DNA of 64,000 bases from Sipunculus nudus (GCA_026874595.1 CM049320.1:48496714-48560713), one strand, 5' to 3'; counted from the stretch's first letter, positions 1-13,700 are shown. Notes: generated by a model from the sequence alone, not told the origin. Translations and numbers: made by a program.

Positions 1-856
1 CCATCAAAAACTGCTGTGACCTTTACAAGAGCTTGTATTAGTGCATCATAAACTTTTATTAAAAATTGTTTCTTTTTTAAGTTTTTAGATGTCTACCAGA
101 TGACTTGGGCTTCCCAACAGTAATTGGAATCAAAGATGCATAAAATATGTATAGACTATTGATAGTAATATAGTAGACTAAAACCAGGCTAAAGTGCAGG
201 AGACAAAAACATAGACATCTCTTATTGTCAGGGTTCCATGGCTGTTTGTTATACTTTATAAACAGATCACACATTAAATAAGAAGATCACTGGAATACTC
301 TTTGGATATATGGTCCATCAAAATGCAGTAAATGTAAGACATCTTTGCCAGATTGATGTTTAGGATTCTGTTTGATTGTCTGGGAACACATCACATGTAC
401 ATATATTAAGATGGTCAATAAAATAACAGTAAATACAAGATTCCCTGGCCAGTTAGGCATAAGGCATTCTCTTTCATTTTCTGAAAATTGTATACACACA
501 AAATACCCAGGTTTCCTCGTGCTAAACATTTTTCAAACTGATCTGAGTTTTTTCTCTTTTTATCCCCATTTTAACTGCATTATGAAAGACTAATTCAGCC
601 ATCTTGTAGATCACATGATCATGTTTTTCTGTGAGGTCATTATTTATTCATTTCCCTGTCCTTGATTACTACCCGCTGAACCTCAAGTACATGGCTATAT
701 CACCTAGCACCGTGCTTCTGAACACATCGTACCTCATGAGTTATTAGTCAATGGGGGATCAATTAAGTAACTATTAGGTTTTCAGGTTCATGGGTGTGGA
801 TGTAAATCTATTCAAAAGGGTACTTTTAATGGAAATAATAAAGCTATATCTTTCCG

Positions 857-1145
857 TATGGCTGTGTGTGTGATGTTGATGGGGTGGTGCTGTTTGTATG
901 CTGTGTGTGTGATGTGGATGGGGTGGTGCAGTTTGTATGGCTGTGTGTGTGATGTTGATGGGGTGGTGCAGTTTGTATGCTGTGTGTGTGATGTTGATGG
1001 GGTGGTGCTGTTTGTATGGCTGTGTGTGTGATGTTGATGGGGTGGTGCTGTTTGTATGGCTGTGTGTGTGATGTTGATGGGGTGGTGCAGTTTGTATGGC
1101 TGTGTGTGTTATGTCAATGGGGTGGTGCTGTTTGTATGGCTGTTT
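857..1145. repeat. 40-bp minisatellite, about 7 copies
   Basis: Units of 39-40 bp run head to tail, built on GTATGGCTGTGTGTGTGATG followed by TTGATGGGGTGGTGCTGTTT. Copies differ at a few sites, such as GTGCTG versus GTGCAG and presence or absence of one G. The minus-strand open frame across it is a by-product of the repeat. Confidence 0.9.
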
Positions 1146-1618
1146 TGCACGTTTTCTAGAAGACTGGGAAGGGTTATGTATGTTCACTTGTACCAATTAA
1201 ATCTTATTTTGTGTCATTGAACACTGATTCCCAGTACATATCCTGATTTTGTTCATCAGGCCAGAAAAAAACAGGAGGTTACAATTCCTGTTCAGTGTGT
1301 TTATTGGAAAATAATGACATTTATTGTCGTTGTGGGATCGGTGCTGAAGGTATTTTAAGTTCATGTCATGTGATCTCACACAGCAGCCTGTACACAGCAG
1401 TTCATACATTGTCATGGATCAGTATGGAAAATGACAACCAATCAGCATGTCTCCTAAGGAGTGTGTGGTAGTGAATATAGGACTAAGGCAAATGATGACA
1501 CTCCTGCCTGCGTACCTGTGTGTATTTTTTCATGCTGTTTGGGTGTGTATTGTCTTGAGGGTTGGGGGTTGCATGTAGGTTGTGTTTGTGCCTGTGCAAG
1601 ATTTGCTACCATGCAGTA

Positions 1619-2055
1619 TTATACTGTGGTTGCCTTTTTGTTCGCGAGGGTTTTAAAATTTCGCGATATTCGCGAATGGGAAATAATCGCGAAAATGAAA
1701 CCCTCGGGAATAATTGGCCAATGGATTACGTCCTTCTTATTTAATGTAGCCAATATTTGTATGGGAATAGATTAGAACAATGAGAATTGTTATAATAAGT
1801 TACATCCATGCAGGTATAGGGAAAACGTTCCCCTTAATTTGAACTTAACTACCTGTGCTTTGTGTTCGGGCCCATCATTATATGAGAAAAATATCACAAA
1901 CTCATGACTTATTCTCATTTTATATCACACATAGGTATGGCTTTACCAAATATTTGGGTTCTGGTGAGGTCGCGAAAACGAAACCCTCGCGAAACATTAA
2001 AAATTGAAAAATTGCGAAATTTCAGCCTTGCGAATATGAAGCCAACCACAGTATA
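1619..2055. mobile_element. MITE-like palindromic element, TIR TATACTGTGGTTG
   Basis: The left end reads TATACTGTGGTTGCC. The right end, read on the opposite strand, is TATACTGTGGTTGGC. Both continue into CG-containing sequence (TTCGCGAG at the left, TTCGCAAG at the right). The inner arms also face each other, with GAAACCCTCG on both sides. There is no coding capacity, so it looks like a non-autonomous DNA element. Similar CGCGAAA-rich repeats are, from general knowledge, common in bivalve genomes. Confidence 0.65.
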
Positions 2056-4084
2056 CATGCAATGAAGATGAGGCAGTTGATATGTGATCTCTCATTGCAG
2101 CGGGCCAGTGTGACATAAAGGGCTGTGTGTGTGACATTGTGTGTGTGGGCATGTTTGCTACCAGTGTTGTGTCAAAGTGAAGCCTGTTGATGACAAGATC
2201 TGTCATTGTGGTCTGCTGGTACCAGTGTGACATCACTGGAACATTGAGCAGATTTGTAGGCCTGCATCTTTCATTGATTGATGATGTATCCTGCCTCATC
2301 AGTTGTGCTTCTCACATCAGCCAGATATTAATGTCACTTCTTATTACTTTACAGGGCCAGAAAAATTCTTGTTTATCACCATGAGATGAGATAAACTTAC
2401 AATTCCCTGGTACTTGCCATGCATTTATACCTGTCCTTAAACTCTGTAAGGAAGATCATTCAGATATTATAAATGTTATGTCAGGGTAAAAATATCAGAA
2501 GTTTTCCCTCCCAATGGATTTCTTATATAGTGGTATATAACTTCTTTTAAGTGTTTACTGTTGAATTTTCTTTATCAAATTAAAAAAAAGTATTTAGAAA
2601 ATAATGTGTCTTCGTGTAAGCACAGAGAGGTCACTGTGACCTTGTCCATGCTTGTAGCACAGAAACAGATTACATGGGTTTGATTGATGCAATTCAAATT
2701 GAAATTTTAGCTCAGCGGACTGAAAAATAATTCTACAAAAGAGTGGCCCTTTATGAACATGGCAGTGGACACACTCTGAACACTTTGAAAGTCAGGCTTT
2801 TAGTACTGTTCAGTTTTGCTTGATGAATATTTTTTATTGAATCATTAAAAACATATATCTCTGTCATCATGCCAGCTTTTAAGATAAAAATGTAGCCATA
2901 TCCTATAGTTCTCAAAATTATGAATATTCCTTTTTAAGTAAAACAAGTGATCAGATTTTTTAACGTGTGGCAGATGATTTATCATGTATTTTTAGGAATT
3001 TTATTATCTTGGGTAGCTCAAATAGGTGCCTTGACTTGTTTTGCAATTTACATAAATGCAATTATCAGATTGAAAGATATAGAATCAAGATTTGTCAAAA
3101 GTATGAATCAGATTATAACAATATTTTGTGAATATTAGAAATTGTAGTCGTGTCCCATGTTATGACTTCAGCTCTTCCTAACCTGGTGCAAGTAGAACCC
3201 TAACTCTAGTTCTTTAGATCTGTAAATCATTTATATGCAAAGCATGCACGGCAGTAGCCCCCCTTAGAACTGATGAAGCTGAGTTTGTCTGCAAAGTGCA
3301 ATGTGCACATGCTCTGTGATTTTGGTGTCCATCAATGAATGTGGAGGAGTAGGGACAGAAAAATCAACAGGAACTGTCCAGGCAGCAAAAACTTAATTAT
3401 CATTTACGAGTCATGATGTGTTATCAGGAAATATACTTTCTTTATGAGTAACATACAGAAAATAGAAAGCCAATGCAGCTGAAGTTGCAGATAAAATGGT
3501 CAAAGGGGGAATTATTAAGAATCACTTCAGCAGAATTCACAGATTACAATTGAGAATGATTTTTGTAAGGTTGCGTAATTGTAGTGTATGTATAGTAAGA
3601 TGGACAGTTATAGCAGAATTGATTGGATTTTCTAACAAGCAATGTTCTGAACAGGTCCTGCATGAAGCGATTGTCATACTTAATTAAATTTTGAAATGGG
3701 ATAAAGCTGCACTGTAATTGATTTTTGAGCATGAAGTGTCCTGAGTGACAGTGGCTGCTCAGATATTTGCATTCATTTAAGACACTCGCTGAACATTTGA
3801 AGTATCTAAATCTGATGAAGAATGAGAATCAGTTAAGCCGGGCCTCTGTCCCTCATTTATTTTTACCATAAACAACCATGATGAATGGTGGTCCTGGGAA
3901 CAGATTTCTCGGGGGAAGCTCTCAGAGTCTCTCATTTTATTAAAACAGCCCATGTTCGTGCTGTCTACAGTACTCACCAGATCTTTATTGATATGATGAT
4001 GTACATTTGTATTTAAATAATGTGCTCAGAAATGTAAATTAAAAGAAGTGTCAGCCAATGAATGGTTTAGAGATAATCAAAGCA

Positions 4085-4165
4085 GGTACTGTGGTTGGCT
4101 TCATATTTTCGAGGCTAGTTGTTGGACTTTCATTATTTCGGGAAGGTTCCATTTTTGCAGTCTTA
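4085..4165 (+). mobile_element. Solo end fragment of the TACTGTGGTTGGC element
   Basis: TACTGTGGTTGGCTTCATAT followed by TTTCGAGGC matches the terminal repeat of the element at 1619-2055, read in the right-end orientation. No partner terminus was seen nearby, so this is a truncated or decayed copy. Confidence 0.5.
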
Positions 4166-4439
4166 ACATGAGGTAACCCACAAACAGTATATCCAATATC
4201 ATATTGAGTATTTAACAGGTGCATTATCACATTAATTATTTATAATTAACAGGGGCATTAGTTCTTAACATTTTGGCAAGGACCCAAAAGAATGAATAGA
4301 AATTCTTGTCCACTACAGGCAGATTATGTGAACAATTTATTTATAATGTCAGTCTTAGAACAACAGGTAACATGAAATGTATGTTATTGTTTATTATATC
4401 AATCTTTGCTTTTTGATTTTTAAACCTACAGGCATGGTT

Positions 4440-4560
4440 GCACATGGTGCCTTGACATATGATACTGTTTCTCTCAGATCCTTGCCTTGACATGTGATAC
4501 CATTTCTTTCAGATGCTTGCCTTGACATTTGATACTGTTTCTTTCAGACGCCTGCCATGA
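4440..4560 (+). promoter_or_regulatory. Triplicated 3' splice site, 35-bp period
   Basis: Three successive pyrimidine tracts end in CAG, with the AG at 4476-4477, 4511-4512 and 4546-4547, spaced exactly 35 bp. Each is followed by a version of the exon start: ATCCTTGCCTTGACAT, ATGCTTGCCTTGACAT and ACGCCTGCCATGACGT. Only the third leads into the open Kazal frame. In the same phase, the first two reach TGA within about seven codons. Confidence 0.8.
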
Positions 4561-4763
4561 CGTGCGGTGCCCTGTGGGTTCTCGCTGTGAGAATGGGGAA
4601 TGTGTGTGTATCAAGGAGTGTGCTGACACAGATGATCCTGTGTGTGGTAGTGATGAAAAGACTTACATAAACGAGTGCGAAATGAAACGCCAGGCTTGCA
4701 TGGCAGAAAAGGACGTGGAAGTTGTCCATGCCGGGGAATGTCGTGAAGTTGGATCAGGTACAG
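4548..4763 (+). CDS. AGRN: Agrin exon 1: follistatin/Kazal module
   Basis: Encodes one follistatin-like module: an N-terminal Cys-rich hairpin ([20 protein letters not shown]) then a Kazal core with [14 protein letters not shown] and ten cysteines in all. The exon is in phase 1 at both ends. The acceptor is the third of three tandem AGs; the donor is ACAG then GTAAAG, and an alternative donor six bases earlier (TCAG then GTACAG) keeps the same phase. By order it corresponds to the penultimate Kazal module before the laminin-EGF pair in vertebrate agrin. The tail reads REVGSGT, half of a Ser-Gly cluster completed by exon 2 and a likely glycosaminoglycan attachment site. Kazal modules of agrin are structural and not clearly protease-inhibitory. 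Confidence 0.93.
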
Positions 4764-7700
4764 GTAAAGACTCTAAAAAAATGTGATTACAGCGAGAATA
4801 GTCCAGATGCCTCCCTCACTGTTAGATATACTTTGGCATTGTTAAAAGTAAATAGCTTAAATTTCTCCATCTCTAAATTATTGATGCATAATCTTTTGCT
4901 TTAAAGGTGAAAGTGCCAAATACTTTTTTTAAATATATTTTTTTTCTTTTTGGTGGAGGTAACTGCCCCCATTTTTTGTGTGAACTCATTTGTGATTGAA
5001 ACATAGCCGTTGGGCAAGGTCTTCCCATCAAGCCTGCAGAGTGCTCACCCTGGGTAACAGTGGTATTTAGTGTAATTCATTAAAAGTTTATGACTGTGGA
5101 GGTAGCCTTTGACATGTTATTGTGTAGACCTAAGTAAACGCTTGGAAATATTCCTTACATTTTGTTATTTCATAAACATCAAATATAATGACTGGATTAG
5201 AGTGTTGAACATGCAATCCAATTAATTCTTTATAATCATTAGTTTTGTTTTAGTATTATAAAATATGTGATTGAGCTACCTACACACCCTTCTGTGTGAT
5301 ATATCTTTGTTTTTTATGACTGGAGGCAAAAAAAACAGACCAATAAAACATAATTTTTTTATTTCAAGCAGAAGTTTAAAAATGGTATTTTACTTGTAAC
5401 ATTTTGTTTTTGAATAGACCTTAAGAAGTGACAGGTATTTTGTAATTTAAATTAGCTGTAACTTTTCTTCTTATCATCAGACACTGATACACCCTTTACT
5501 CAGAGATTGGGTATTTTCACAACAGAATTTCAAAACAGTAACCTTGAGAAAGGCCTGAAGTTTTCCTGGAGCAGTGCTCTATTGTTGTGTAGATCTGACT
5601 GTTGCTTTCTGTTTTAGTACATGTATGTTAAATACAGTATATAGTGATTTTAAGTACATATGTTTGTGTATCGTATTTCAGTATCAGTGTTACATTATAA
5701 TCTTGAAAGCTTTGCTTGGTAGCACATGCATGGACAAGTATATTATACTTAACCAGGAACAGACACTGATATCTTAAGGATGACTTGACGTTTATAATGT
5801 AAAAAAACTGATAGCGTTTGGCCATCAACAAATCATGCATATATAATTAATATAAGTTAAATGAATAATAAATAAAAGAGATGAGTCTTCAACAAGCCTT
5901 AGGACCATTACCATGACTTTAAGATTTAAACATTTATTCAGGATGCATTATTTGTCTGTTAATTTGGCCTGGTCATGCCTGCAGAAAGTTCACATTTGCC
6001 TTGATGACATGCATAAATAATCCTGTCACCCTAAGCCAAGGCTACATGCATGTAGCTAGCTTCAGATTAACTGTTCTTCCCACATAGCTCTGGCTGGCGT
6101 GTATAGCTGTTGTATGTTACTTAAGTTGTATTCAGCTGGGCCCTAGTTCACCTCCGGCCAACCCTGCATGCATGTTGTCACCCCAGTTAGCAATCTTTGT
6201 TAATTCCTCGGTGGACCACCAGATGGCTCTGGCATGCAGAATTGTGATGACACCACATGTCAGTTTGGCGGAATGTGCATCCCAGACGATGACGGAAACT
6301 TGGTGTGCAGGTGTAAATTCAACTGCTTGGCCTTGAGGTATGTACAATCTTCATCCCAGCCTTGATGCAAAAAACAGGTCCATCTGAAAATACTTACCAA
6401 CGTACTAGAATATTGGTCATCAATAAAAATGTTAGGAAAAATGGAAATTATACATGAAAATAAAAAAATGATTAGTCAAGCTGGATGCACATTGTAGTAA
6501 AAGCCTTTTTCTTAATTATGATTGATTTTTAGACTTTTATCATATTATTTGTTATCAACCCTTATGGAGATAGAGACTAGATACCAATGTAATTTGTACA
6601 TAATGAAAGACTTGTATGATGCTGAACTTGTAAAAAGTAAGGTTTCCTACAAACCACCAACCTATTTCAGACCATGCATTGTGGCTATGATTAAACATAT
6701 TTTGATTTTTATGGTTAATATGCTTCAGTGTACCACACATGGTATTTTCACTGATGAAGGTATCCCTAACAGATAACACTAGAGGAACAATACTTTAAGG
6801 ATAATGCAGACATGCAAAGACAGCTTTTATGTTGTTTGTTGGTTGATGTCAGTATTCTGTAATTATCAGTCATTATGCTGCACTAAATCACACACATTTA
6901 TTCCATCAGGTCCCCAGTCTGTGGCTCTGATGGCACAAAGTACGGAAACGAATGTGAGCTGAAGGAGGCGTCATGTAAACAACAAAAGGCAATCACTACA
7001 CAACCAATGGAGAACTGTGATGGTAAGAAAACATAGTCTCTGTGTGGCATTAACATTCTCAACTACTGCTTTGTGGTCATTCACTATTCCTGAACAACTC
7101 ATGTTTTTGTTCTCATTTATAGGCCTGTGCACTGACATCATGTAATGATGGCACTAGACACTGTTTAAGATTATCAATTAAAAGATGTCTAGTCAGCATT
7201 AAATCAAGTGAAAAAAAGTCAACTGGAAAAATGCAACAGTTAAATGAGAACATAACAATTTTAAGGCCTATAGGATAGAGACTTAATACATTGATTTATT
7301 TCACAAAATGCTAGACTTTGAGAGCACATTAGCATGAATGCTTGTGTATTTTATGTGTTTTTTTTTTCTCATAAAAGTAAAGCTAATTTGAGATAGAGAT
7401 TATCTGATTTAAATATCATTCTCCAGATATTGAGATGGGTTTCTGTGATGGTGGTGACCCCGTTCGTGATCCACTGACTGGAACGGAACTTGATTGTACC
7501 AATGACAAGTCTGTGTGTCCTCAGGGAAGTTACTGTCACGAGATCGGCAGCCGAGGACAGTGCTGCCAGGGAGGTCAGTCAGTGCACCCACAGCCCTACA
7601 AATACAGTGGAACCTGTCTGAAAGACCACCTGTCTATTTAGACCACCTGTCTGAAAGACCACAAATTAGTGAACTTACAACATTCAGTTAGGTTTTGACT

Positions 7701-10700
7701 GACCTGTCAAATAAAACCACATTTGAATTAAACCCACTTTTCACAGTCCCATGGGTGACCTTATTTCGCAGGTTTCACTGTGACCTCACTTATTGTAATA
7801 ATAAGGTAGATGACATGGAATATTTAATATAAAAAACCTGTTTGGGGAAAAATAATGCATTAATGAAAGACAACATACAATTCTTATATCTGTACTATTT
7901 GTAAATTATTTATGGTTTACGTTTATAATTCATCTTTTAAAAAATGCACTCATCAAAGAATATACTTTTTAACATTCTGGTTTTGTTACAGAGAAGCCTG
8001 TGATCAAATCTTGTGCGGACACTAAGTATGGATGTTGTCCGGATGGTAAAACTGAATCTCCAGGTCCAGATGCTTCTGGATGTCCCAGTATGTCATGTTC
8101 TCCTCAGATTTTTTCTTGGAAATGGAACCACCATTATGTAATAAATTGTGTTAAGACGAAGTGGGGGAAATCCTTAATGTGATACTGGTTGTACTTTACT
8201 TAATGGGAATTGTTTGATACTGGTTTAACTAGGGTGCTTCTTAAAAAATATTAAAATCTGAGAACTTGTATTTCACTCCTCTTGCAGCAAAGATGATCAT
8301 CAGTTATAAATTTTACAAAATTGACTGATTTAATTTGATAATTTATAATTTTGTCATGTTTATTTCAGTGATCATGTTCTGATGCATGGTACCCTCTGCA
8401 TGAGCTTTGCATGTTTGGCATGGAAACATCTGCATGTTATTTGTATAAATCTACTGCTTATAACCCATGCAACCTTACAAAGTATATAATGTATACACAA
8501 CTTCTACAGATGCACTGCACATAATGTGTTCATGATTTAATGCCAAATTTTATTTCCAAATTTCAAAGCCTGCCCAATATATTATTGAATGAACATTTGT
8601 GTTACACAAGTTTATGAACTGTTTTAGTTTCAGTTATGTTGGATGTAAAATGTTCATAAAACTCAATCAAGTTTAACTGAGGTCAGAAAATGAGTTAATT
8701 TATTATTTTGCATGATGCACTCTTTAAAGAAATGTTAAACAATTCAGCAATTCCATTTGATTTCAGACCTGTATGTTTCATGAATTGCAGTCATTTTATT
8801 TTTTTTTTTTGTTATTTATGGCACAAAATTTATAAGAAAAAAAATTATTATAATTTGTAATATAAATGTGATTGCATTTGATTTACTAAGTCCATTCTGG
8901 CATATATATCAAAAGATGATGGGGACCTGAAGAAATCTGTTACAAACATTAATCCTTATTTAGTCTCATTTATATATCCCAAAACAAAATACATTATATT
9001 GCATGATTTATTTATCTTAAAACATTAAATTATTATGTTTCATATATTTATTCATTCTAAAACATATAACATTGTTATGTATCGTTTATGGCTTCAAGGC
9101 AGTAACATTTACTGATGAGGTTGTTGGTTATGTCTGTTTTGGCCTTGCTCTAGATGATGTTGGGTTTTAGGAAGGGTAGTCCCCGCTATGATAGTGTAGA
9201 CCTTTGTGTATGTGGCTTAGCAGTCCTGTAAACTGACAGCGGCTGAACCAGCACAATGTAGCTGTAGCTTACTACAATAGAGTGTTGCTCCATGTGACCT
9301 TTGACATGACTAAGTCATGTGACTGGTGATTTTAAAATTTGCATCATTCAGAAAAGGACTGACTTTCAAAGAGCCAGAAATATTATGATAATCCTTATAT
9401 CATCAGGCAGCTGACAAATTAATGAAATAATAAAGTATCAATTTATTTTCCTTCAAAGGAAATGATTTTCATTTTCTATTTACATCATTAAATTCAATTA
9501 AGTTATAATTTTTTATGAAAACTATTTTTAAGATTTGAAAGTGAAAACAGACATGCTGCTTATAAAGTGTAGCATATATTAGTGTAACTCCGCCTCATCA
9601 AGTGTCCTGGGACATTTGCAGGTTTTAAGTTATGAATAAACATAAGAGGTGGTTGTTTACTTTGGTGCATGTGCTGACACCTGTCATAGGTAGAGAGTAC
9701 TAATTGAGGTTTGTGTGGAACGGGTTTGTTGGTGATGGTTGGTATTGGGTTACCATTGTAATTAGGTAGATGTATGACTGAGTAGCAGTATAATTAACAC
9801 TCCTAGTTCCTTCTTCTGTGACAAAACATAAACCTGCCGACTCTCTCCTGCTCTGCCATCTTGCATCACTGTCCAAGCACTTGTATATTCATACATTAAC
9901 ATTGTCAAAAATGTTCAAATATAATATTTTTATCACAAAGCCCATGAACCTCCATGTGAAGCTTACTTATATGTATATTTTAATGGCCTTCTCGGTCGAG
10001 GATTTGGTGTAGGATATTTTTTGTGTGTGTATGTAAATATATATTATATATCTAATGTACAGATAGTACTGATGACTTGTTTTACATCTCAAGGTGCGTG
10101 TATGTGTAACCAGTTGGGTTCATACAAGGAGACATGTAACCCAACCACCATGCAGTGTGTCTGTAAGCCAGGAGTTGGAGGAAAGCGCTGTGACCGCTGT
10201 GAGCCCGGATACTGGGGCCTACCGCTTATCAAGGAGGGTCATACAGGCTGCTTGCGTAAGTGCCATATTTTTGGAGGAAATTCATGCTTCAGTTCATTGT
10301 TCAGGAGCTGACAAAATCTGTGGATGCCCAGAGAGCTGACAGGAAGGATCACCTCACCACACAGTCTATGTTACTATCCTGACCCATTCCTCACCACACA
10401 GTGTATGGTAGTATCCTGACCCATTCCTCACCACACAGTGTATGGTAGTATCCTGACCCATGCCTCACCATAGTCTATGGTAGTATCCTGACCCATTCCT
10501 CACCACACAGTGTATGGTAGTATCCTGACCCATGCCTCAACATAGTCTATGGTAGTATCCTGACCCATTCCTAACCACACAGTGTATGGTAGTATCCTGA
10601 CCCATTCTTCACCACATAGTGTATGGTGGTATCCTGACCCATTCCTCACCACATGTTGTATGGTAGTATCCTGACCCATTCCTCACAACACAGTCTATGG

Positions 10701-13700
10701 TTGTATCCTGACCCATTCCTCACCACACAGTCTATGGTAGTATCCTGACCCATTCCTCACCACACAGTGTATGGTAGTATCCTGACCCATTCCTAACCAC
10801 ACAGTGTATGGTAGTATCCTGACCCATTCTTCACCACATAGTGTATGGTAGTATCCTGACTTATTCCTCACCACATGTTGTATGGTAGTATCCTGACCCA
10901 TTCCTCACAACACAGTCTATGGTTGTATCCTGACCCATTCCTCACCACACAGTCTGTGGTAGTATCCTGACCCATTCCTCACCACACAGTGTATGGTAGT
11001 ATCCTGACCCATTCCTAACCACACAGTGTATGGTAGTATCCTGACCCATTCTTCACCACATAGTGTATGGTAGTATCCTGACTTATTCCTCACGACATAG
11101 TGTATGGTAGTATCCTGACCCATTCCTCACAACATAGTGTATGGTAGTATCCTGACCCATTCCTCTCAACATAGTGTATGGTTGTATCCTGACCCATTCC
11201 TAACCACACAGTCTATGGTAGTATCCTGACCCATGCCTCACCACAGTGTATGGTAGTATCCTGACCCATTCCTCACCACACAGTGTATTGTTGTATCCTG
11301 ACCCATTCCTCACCACACAGTGTATGGTAGTATCCTGACCCATGCCTCACAAGAGTCTATGGTAGTATCCTGACCCATTCCTCACCACACAGTGTATGGT
11401 TGTATCCTGACCCATTCCTCACCACACAGTGTATGGTAGTATCCTGACCCATGCCTCACCACATAGTGTATGGTAGTATCCTGACCCATTCCTCACGACA
11501 TAGTGTATGGTAGTATCCTGAACCATTCCTCACCACATGGTGTATGGTAGTATCCTGACCCATTCCTCACCACACAGTGTATGGTAGTATCCTGACCCAT
11601 TCCTCACCACATAGTGCATGGTAGTATCCTGACCCATTCCTAACCACAGTGTATGGTAGTATCCTGACCCATTCCTCACCACACATTCTATGGTAGTGTC
11701 CTGACCCATTCCTCACCACACAGTGCATGGTAGTATCCTGACCCATTCCTCACCACACAGTGTATGGTAGTATCCTGACCCATGCCTCACCACAGTCTAT
11801 GGTAGTATCCTGACCCATTCCTCACCACACAGTGTATGGTAGTATCCTGACCCATGCCTCACCACATAGTGTATGGTAGTATCCTGACCCATTCCTCACG
11901 ACATAGTGTATGGTAGTATCCTGAACCATTCCTCACCACATGGTGTATGGTAGTATCCTGACCCATTCCTCACCACATAGTGTATGGTAGTATCCTGACC
12001 CATTCCTCACCACATAGTGTATGGTAGTATCCTGACCCATTCCTAACCACAGTGTATGGTAGTATCCTGACCCATTCCTCACCACACATTCTATGGTAGT
12101 GTCCTGACCCATTCCTCACCACACAGTGTATGGTAGTATCCTGACCCATTCCTCACCACACAGTGTATGGTAGTATCCTGACCCATGCCTCACCACAGTC
12201 TATGGTAGTATCCTGACCCATTCCTCACCACACAGTGTATGGTAGTATCATGACCCATTCCTCACCACACAGTGTATGGTAGTATCCTGACCCATGCCTC
12301 ACCACAGTGTATGGTAGTATCCTGACCCATTCCTCACGACATAGTGTATGGTAGTATTCTGACCCATTCCTCACAACATAGTGTATGGTAGTATCCTGAC
12401 CCATTCCTCACAACATAGTGTATGGTAGTATCCTGACCCATTCCTCACCACATAGTGTATGGTAGTATCCTGACCCATGCCTCACCACAGTCTATGGTAG
12501 TATCCTGACCCATTCCTCACCACACAGTGTATGGTAGTATCCTGACCCATTCCTCACCACACAGTGTATGGTAGTATCCTGACCCATGCCTCACCACAGT
12601 CTATGGTAGTATCCTGACCCATTCCTCACCACACAGTGTATGGTAGTATCATGACCCATTCCTCACCACACAGTGTATGGTAGTATCCTGACCCATGCCT
12701 CACCACAGTGTATGGTAGTATCCTGACCCATTCCTCACGACATAGTGTATGGTAGTATTCTGACCCATTCCTCACAACATAGTGTATGGTAGTATCCTGA
12801 CCCATTCCTCACAACATAGTGTATGGTAGTATCCTGACCCATTCCTCACCACATAGTGTATGGTAGTATCCTGACCCATGCCTCACCACAGTCTATGGTA
12901 GTATCCTGACCCATTCCTCACCACATAGTGTATGGTAGTATCCTGACCCATTTCCCACCACACAGTGTATGGTAGTATCCTGAACCATTCCTCACCACAC
13001 AGTGTATGGAAGTGTCCTGACCCATTCCTCACCACACAGTCTATGGTAGTATCCTGACCCATTCCTCACCACACAGTGTATGGTAGTGTCCTGACCCATT
13101 CCTCACCACACAGTCTATGGTAGTGTCCTGACCCATTCCTCACCACACAGTCTATGGTAGTATCCTGACCCATTCCTCACCACACAGTCTATGGTAGTAT
13201 CCTGACCCATTTCCCACCACACAGTCTATGGTAGTATCCTGATCCATTCCTCACCACACAGTCTATGGTAGTATCCTGACCCATTCCTCACCACACAGTC
13301 TATGGTAGTATCCTGACCCATTCCTCACCACACAGTGTATGGTAGTGTCCTGACCCATTCCTCACCACAGTGTATGGTAGTGTCCTGACCCATTCCTCAC
13401 CACACAGTCTATGGTAGTGTCCTGACCCATTCCTCACCACACAGTCTATGGTAGTATCATGACCCATTCCTCACCACACAGTGTATGGTAGTATCCTGAC
13501 CCATTCCTCACCACACTGTGTATGGTAGTGTCCTGACCCATTCCTCACCACACAGTGTATGGTAGTATCCTGACCCATTCCTCACCACACAGTGTATGGT
13601 AGTGTCCTGACCCATTCCTCACCACACAGTGTATGGTAGTATCATGACCCAATCTAAGATCATTTTGCCCTCTGACATTAAAGAGTTTATCGAGATATCA

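Larger units (their letters stand above)
1..4547 (+). other. Upstream intron (3' part)
   Basis: No coding exon could be supported here. The stretch is AT-rich and ends in the triplicated 3' splice site before exon 1. It contains the 40-bp minisatellite, the TATACTGTGGTTGGC element and a solo end of that element, listed separately. I see nothing distinctive in 1-850, 1146-1618, 2056-4080 and 4170-4440. It is taken as intron because exon 1 starts in mid-codon (phase 1). Confidence 0.7.

Noticed and set aside
1461-1540. Kazal-like string VCGSEYRTKANDDTPAC in the upstream intron
   Set aside because: Resembles VCGSD.KTY..EC for a few residues only; it lacks the following cysteines, a good acceptor and donor, and runs into low-complexity sequence. 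Probably chance.
4544-4729. Minus-strand frame opposite exon 1
   Set aside because: Shadow of the Kazal exon; the plus strand carries the conserved cysteine pattern.
4752-4763. Alternative exon 1 donor at 4758
   Set aside because: Keeps phase 1 and is possible, but GTACAG is weaker than GTAAAG six bases on; kept only as a note in the exon 1 entry.
10345-13651. CRISPR-like array of regular repeats
   Set aside because: Units are contiguous with no unique spacers, and the genome is clearly animal. The same applies to the other arrays.
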